A stretch of DNA of 9,022 nucleotides, taken from assembly GCA_964247295.1 (NCBI GenBank), contig CAXTTV010000195.1:1-9022 (forward strand). The letters run 5' to 3'. A program made the position numbers and the translations under genes. Positions within the stretch are counted from its first letter, which is position 1, and each line of letters begins with the position of its first letter. Positions 6,714-9,022 of the stretch are shown piece after piece. Origin of the DNA: CAXTTV01 sp964247295. GTDB lineage: Bacteria; Chloroflexota; Ktedonobacteria; Ktedonobacterales; Ktedonobacteraceae. A model generated the notes under the pieces. That model was not told where the DNA came from and made no database searches. It saw only the letters and a program-made list of their open reading frames with translations.

Positions 6714-8099
6714 TCAGACCGAGATGCGCCACTGACTTCGAGGTCGATCTGAGCCAAAAATACTTTCCATCGCTTCAGGCTCGTACCGCTCAACAATCTC
6801 AGCCGTGATGGCATTGGATCGGCAGATCTCGCCAAACATACTGGCGCTACGTCTGGGAATCCGCTGCTGCGTCAAGGGATCAACTTCAATCAACCCAAAC
6901 CGGACGCTCCAGCCTTCGTTCCACTCAAAATTATCAACGAGCGACCAGTGAAAATAACCTTTGATCGGTATCCCAGCTTCAATTGCCCGATGGACCATTG
7001 CGAGATGCTCTAGAATCGCTCTAGGACGCCGGTTCTCAATGGTATCCGCGAACCCGTTCTCGGTGATGTAGAAAGGTTTGTTCCCTCTGGTGCGTCGATA
7101 AACGGCATGAAGAACCCGGTACAGCCCGGCAGGATAGATCTCACCAAAATCCTGACCCATTCCAGGATCGTTGCGCGGCGTCCCAGCTTTCACATAACGA
7201 TGTCCAAAAAAGTTCTGCGATTGCGAGGGATCAAAGCGCACCATTTCACGAGTATAATAGTTGATCCCATGATAGTCTCGCGCACCCGCTGCACCCGCAA
7301 TTGGAGTGAGAAGTGCCCTCAATGGCGCGGGAAATCTTCCAGTTTCTAATGCTTCAAGCGGCCCCCAGTTCAAACCCAGGTTCTGAACAGCGGCGACACT
7401 ACGATCCAGAGGAGAGAGGGAATTCGCGGGATCAAAAAGATGATAGTGCAGGCAATACCCAATCTGCGCCTCTGGTTGTATGTGACGAATGGCATAAAAC
7501 GCGGTTACATGGGCCGCAAGCAGGTTTCGCAGCACCTGCATTGCCAATAAGGTATTCTGCTGGCCCGGTGGAAAATACCCCTGCTGATAGCCCAGTATAG
7601 CATAGATATTCGGTTCATTGATGGTGAGCCAGAAATCACATAGATCCCCCAATTGACGCACAACATAATCCACGTAACGGGTAAAAAATCGGATGTTGCG
7701 CTCCTCACGAAACCCGCCGCGAGCTGTAAACCAGAGGGGATCAGTAAAGTGGTGAAGCGTGACAATCGGGCGAATATGCCGTTTTCTCAGATCTTGCAAC
7801 ATGGTCCGATAACGATCGATCGCGGCGGTATCCCAGCGCCCTTCCATGGGCTCAATCCGGCTCCATTCGACGCCCAGACGGAGTGCATTATTCTCCATCT
7901 GCTCCGCGAAACGAAAATCTTTCTCTGCTACATTCCACCAATTGTCCGCAATCCCAATATGCTCACCGGTGAGAATCCTCCCCTGCTGCTCCCAACGATA
8001 CCACTGATTGTTTGTATTTCCACCCTCACACTGATAGGCTGATGAAGCGGTACCCCATAAAAAATCAGGAGGGAATTCTCGTCTGTATTGAGTGGACAT
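6714..8099 (-). CDS. Glycoside hydrolase family 1 beta-glycosidase (beta-glucosidase type)
   Basis: The 461-residue enzyme hydrolyses terminal beta-linked sugars from oligosaccharides or glycosides by a retaining mechanism in a TIM barrel. The N-terminal signature FPPDFLWGTASSAYQCEGG (9-27) includes the sugar-binding Q23. The acid/base is E162 in TINEPN and the nucleophile E347 in YITENGF. Other family residues are H116-H117 in TLHHF, N280 and Y282 in GINYY, and the aglycone-side W385 and E392-W393 in HWSLVDNFEW. Length is normal (440-480). There is no signal peptide, so it is cytosolic and would act on imported di- or oligosaccharides. The ribosome site GAGG lies 7 bases upstream. No transporter or regulator gene adjoins it, and the specificity (glucoside, galactoside, fucoside) cannot be read from sequence. 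It appears to be transcribed alone, though I find no convincing promoter. Confidence 0.95.
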   Translation of the reverse strand: MSTQYRREFPPDFLWGTASSAYQCEGGNTNNQWYRWEQQGRILTGEHIGIADNWWNVAEKDFRFAEQMENNALRLGVEWSRIEPMEGRWDTAAIDRYRTMLQDLRKRHIRPIVTLHHFTDPLWFTARGGFREERNIRFFTRYVDYVVRQLGDLCDFWLTINEPNIYAILGYQQGYFPPGQQNTLLAMQVLRNLLAAHVTAFYAIRHIQPEAQIGYCLHYHLFDPANSLSPLDRSVAAVQNLGLNWGPLEALETGRFPAPLRALLTPIAGAAGARDYHGINYYTREMVRFDPSQSQNFFGHRYVKAGTPRNDPGMGQDFGEIYPAGLYRVLHAVYRRTRGNKPFYITENGFADTIENRRPRAILEHLAMVHRAIEAGIPIKGYFHWSLVDNFEWNEGWSVRFGLIEVDPLTQQRIPRRSASMFGEICRSNAITAEIVERYEPEAMESIFGSDRPRSQWRISV

Positions 8100-8346
8100 C
8101 TCTCTACCTCGTTGTATAGATTCTAGGTCCGCAGGGTCACCAACGTATCATTGGCCCCTGATTTGCTCCAGAGCATTTTTCTGTACATACTATAGTACGC
8201 TATCGCTCAAAGCTGGATCTCTCCTACTTTATCATAGTTCCCTAAAAACTCGTAGCCTCTCCACCCTCTATTTTCCTGAGCAAATCCCCAAGCAATAAGA
8301 TAGTTATATATAAGCAAACAACGATATTTGCATCTGTCTGAGCCAT
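8100..8346. other. Intergenic gap upstream of the GH1 gene with an operator-like palindrome
   Basis: Together with the terminator next to it, this is a 305-base gap without a convincing gene. It holds the GH1 ribosome site (8107-8110) and the perfect palindrome TACTATAGTA (8188-8197), with GTAC repeated on both sides (8183-8186 and 8195-8198). This could be an operator for a sugar-responsive repressor, but that is weak inference. No good paired -35/-10 box for the GH1 gene was found. Short open frames here overlap the terminator or lack ribosome sites and were left out. Confidence 0.35.
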
Positions 8347-8389
8347 AAAAAAAGAAGGTTGATACTACTGGAGCAGTACCAACCTTCTT
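8347..8389 (-). terminator. Strong Rho-independent terminator after the iron-sulfur gene
   Basis: On the minus strand a 16-base-pair stem (arms 8389-8374 and 8367-8352, two G-U pairs) encloses a 6-base loop and runs directly into a stretch of T. It lies 15 bases past the stop at 8405. It marks the end of an operon entering from the right edge and insulates the GH1 gene. Confidence 0.93.
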
Positions 8390-8404
8390 AAAACCCACTA
8401 CACG

Positions 8405-9022
8405 CTACTCACGAATACCTCGTGGAGGCAATGGGCGGATCAGCGGACTCATCACGGGCAGATCCTTTTTGCCGCGTGGCAAGCGCTGGCGCACCAGGTA
8501 ATTTGGTGCATTTGCCAGATCGCCCTTTTCCAGGGTAACCCCCTCACCGTAGCGATTAAAGAAGGAAAGCTCGAAGTTTGGAGTCTCTCCTAAAGCACCA
8601 TGAGGACAGACCTCGACGCAATCGCCGCAGAAGATACAGCGATCCAGCGCAAAGGCGTATCGGTTCAGCGTGCGCTCAGCCATCATCAGCGATCCGGTCG
8701 GACAGACCTGGACACAGGCACCACAAGAAACACAATCGGTGTCGTGCAGGCTGACATTGAACGGTGTCGAGACAATGGTATCGAAGCCCTTACCAAACAT
8801 GCCATAACAGTCAGGACCGATCACATCGTGACATACCCGGACGCACTGTGTACAGTTGATGCACTTGTTAGGATCTCGCAGAATAAAGCTGTGCGACAGG
8901 TCCACATCATAGTCATGATAGTCCGTCGGCTCCCCATCGTGGAAGCGGTTATCCGCCAGTCCATGCTCGATGCTGTACTTCTGGAGATCGCACTGCCCGG
9001 CGGCGGGACAGGCACACTGAAG
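8405..9022 (-). CDS. Multi-cluster iron-sulfur protein, NuoG/HoxU-like with NuoI-like tail (5' end off window)
   Basis: The last 205 residues of a longer protein are visible; the frame is open to the right edge, so the GTG at 8905 is internal. Visible residues 3-14 (CACPAAGQCDLQ) resemble the Cys-rich cluster segment of NuoG, HoxU and formate dehydrogenase alpha chains, which normally follows a [2Fe-2S] domain. Three CxxCxxCxxxC sets follow: C54/57/60/64, C97/100/103/107 and C129/132/135/139. The first two match the paired [4Fe-4S] clusters of NuoG/HoxU. The third (RCIFCGDCVEVCPHGAL) and the tail (FELSFFNRYGEGVTLEKGDL) resemble the end of NuoI. No molybdopterin domain follows, so it is not a full NuoG or FdhA. 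It likely carries electrons between a flavin/NAD(H) partner and a hydrogenase, dehydrogenase or quinone partner encoded to the right. It is the last gene before a strong terminator. The cluster module is clear; the partner enzyme is unknown. Confidence 0.8.
   Translation of the reverse strand, partial: LQCACPAAGQCDLQKYSIEHGLADNRFHDGEPTDYHDYDVDLSHSFILRDPNKCINCTQCVRVCHDVIGPDCYGMFGKGFDTIVSTPFNVSLHDTDCVSCGACVQVCPTGSLMMAERTLNRYAFALDRCIFCGDCVEVCPHGALGETPNFELSFFNRYGEGVTLEKGDLANAPNYLVRQRLPRGKKDLPVMSPLIRPLPPRGIRE

Noticed and set aside
7653..8042. 129-residue plus-strand frame
   Set aside because: It is antisense to the N-terminal half of the GH1 gene, which carries conserved catalytic motifs.
8207..8398. 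63-residue minus-strand frame before the GH1 gene
   Set aside because: It begins in and translates through the strong terminator at 8347-8389, so it is not a plausible gene.
8405..8905. A separate 166-residue ferredoxin starting at the GTG at 8905
   Set aside because: The frame stays open upstream to the edge and encodes the CPAAGQCDLQ segment expected to precede these clusters, so the GTG is internal.

Overview
The window reads as ordinary bacterial chromosome: moderate GC, compact genes on both strands, a clear intrinsic terminator at most gene ends and sigma70-type promoters. No tRNA, rRNA, CRISPR array, transposase or phage gene is visible. A threonine-catabolic pair, a PRC/BON protein, a family-1 glycosidase, a free-standing AAA ATPase and a bacterial INSIG-like membrane protein together suggest a soil or spore-forming Chloroflexota lineage of the Ktedonobacteria type. 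This taxonomic guess comes from gene content and style only and has not been tested by any search.

Layout. (1) Positions 17-2392, minus strand: a tdh-kbl operon for threonine degradation to glycine and acetyl-CoA, with a promoter at 2364-2392 and a terminator at 17-57. (2) 2449-3760, plus strand: a two-gene unit divergent from tdh. It encodes a thioredoxin-fold protein lacking the peroxidatic cysteine, then a six-helix membrane protein resembling INSIG, and ends at a terminator shared with the convergent gene. (3) 3774-5335, minus: a single-gene unit for an AAA ATPase with an unrecognised N-terminal half, driven by the best promoter in the window (perfect TTGACA, 17-base spacer, TATTAT). (4) 5424-6574, minus: a protein with two PRC-barrel-like segments and two BON domains. 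Its own extended -10 promoter shows that the longest possible reading frame starts too far upstream. (5) 6617-6686: a GC-rich, palindromic intergenic patch that no gene explains. (6) 6714-8099, minus: a GH1 beta-glycosidase. (7) 8100-8404: a mostly empty gap with one operator-like palindrome and a strong terminator. (8) 8405 to the right edge, minus: the C-terminal part of a multi-cluster iron-sulfur protein. It combines a NuoG/HoxU-like cluster module with a NuoI-like tail and is the last gene of an operon lying mostly outside the window.

The genes do not form one pathway. tdh and kbl act in sequence: Tdh oxidises L-threonine to 2-amino-3-ketobutyrate and Kbl cleaves that with CoA. The most unusual items are the INSIG-like protein with its redoxin-fold partner and the hybrid iron-sulfur protein at the right edge. 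All family assignments rest on motif reading, not database searches.
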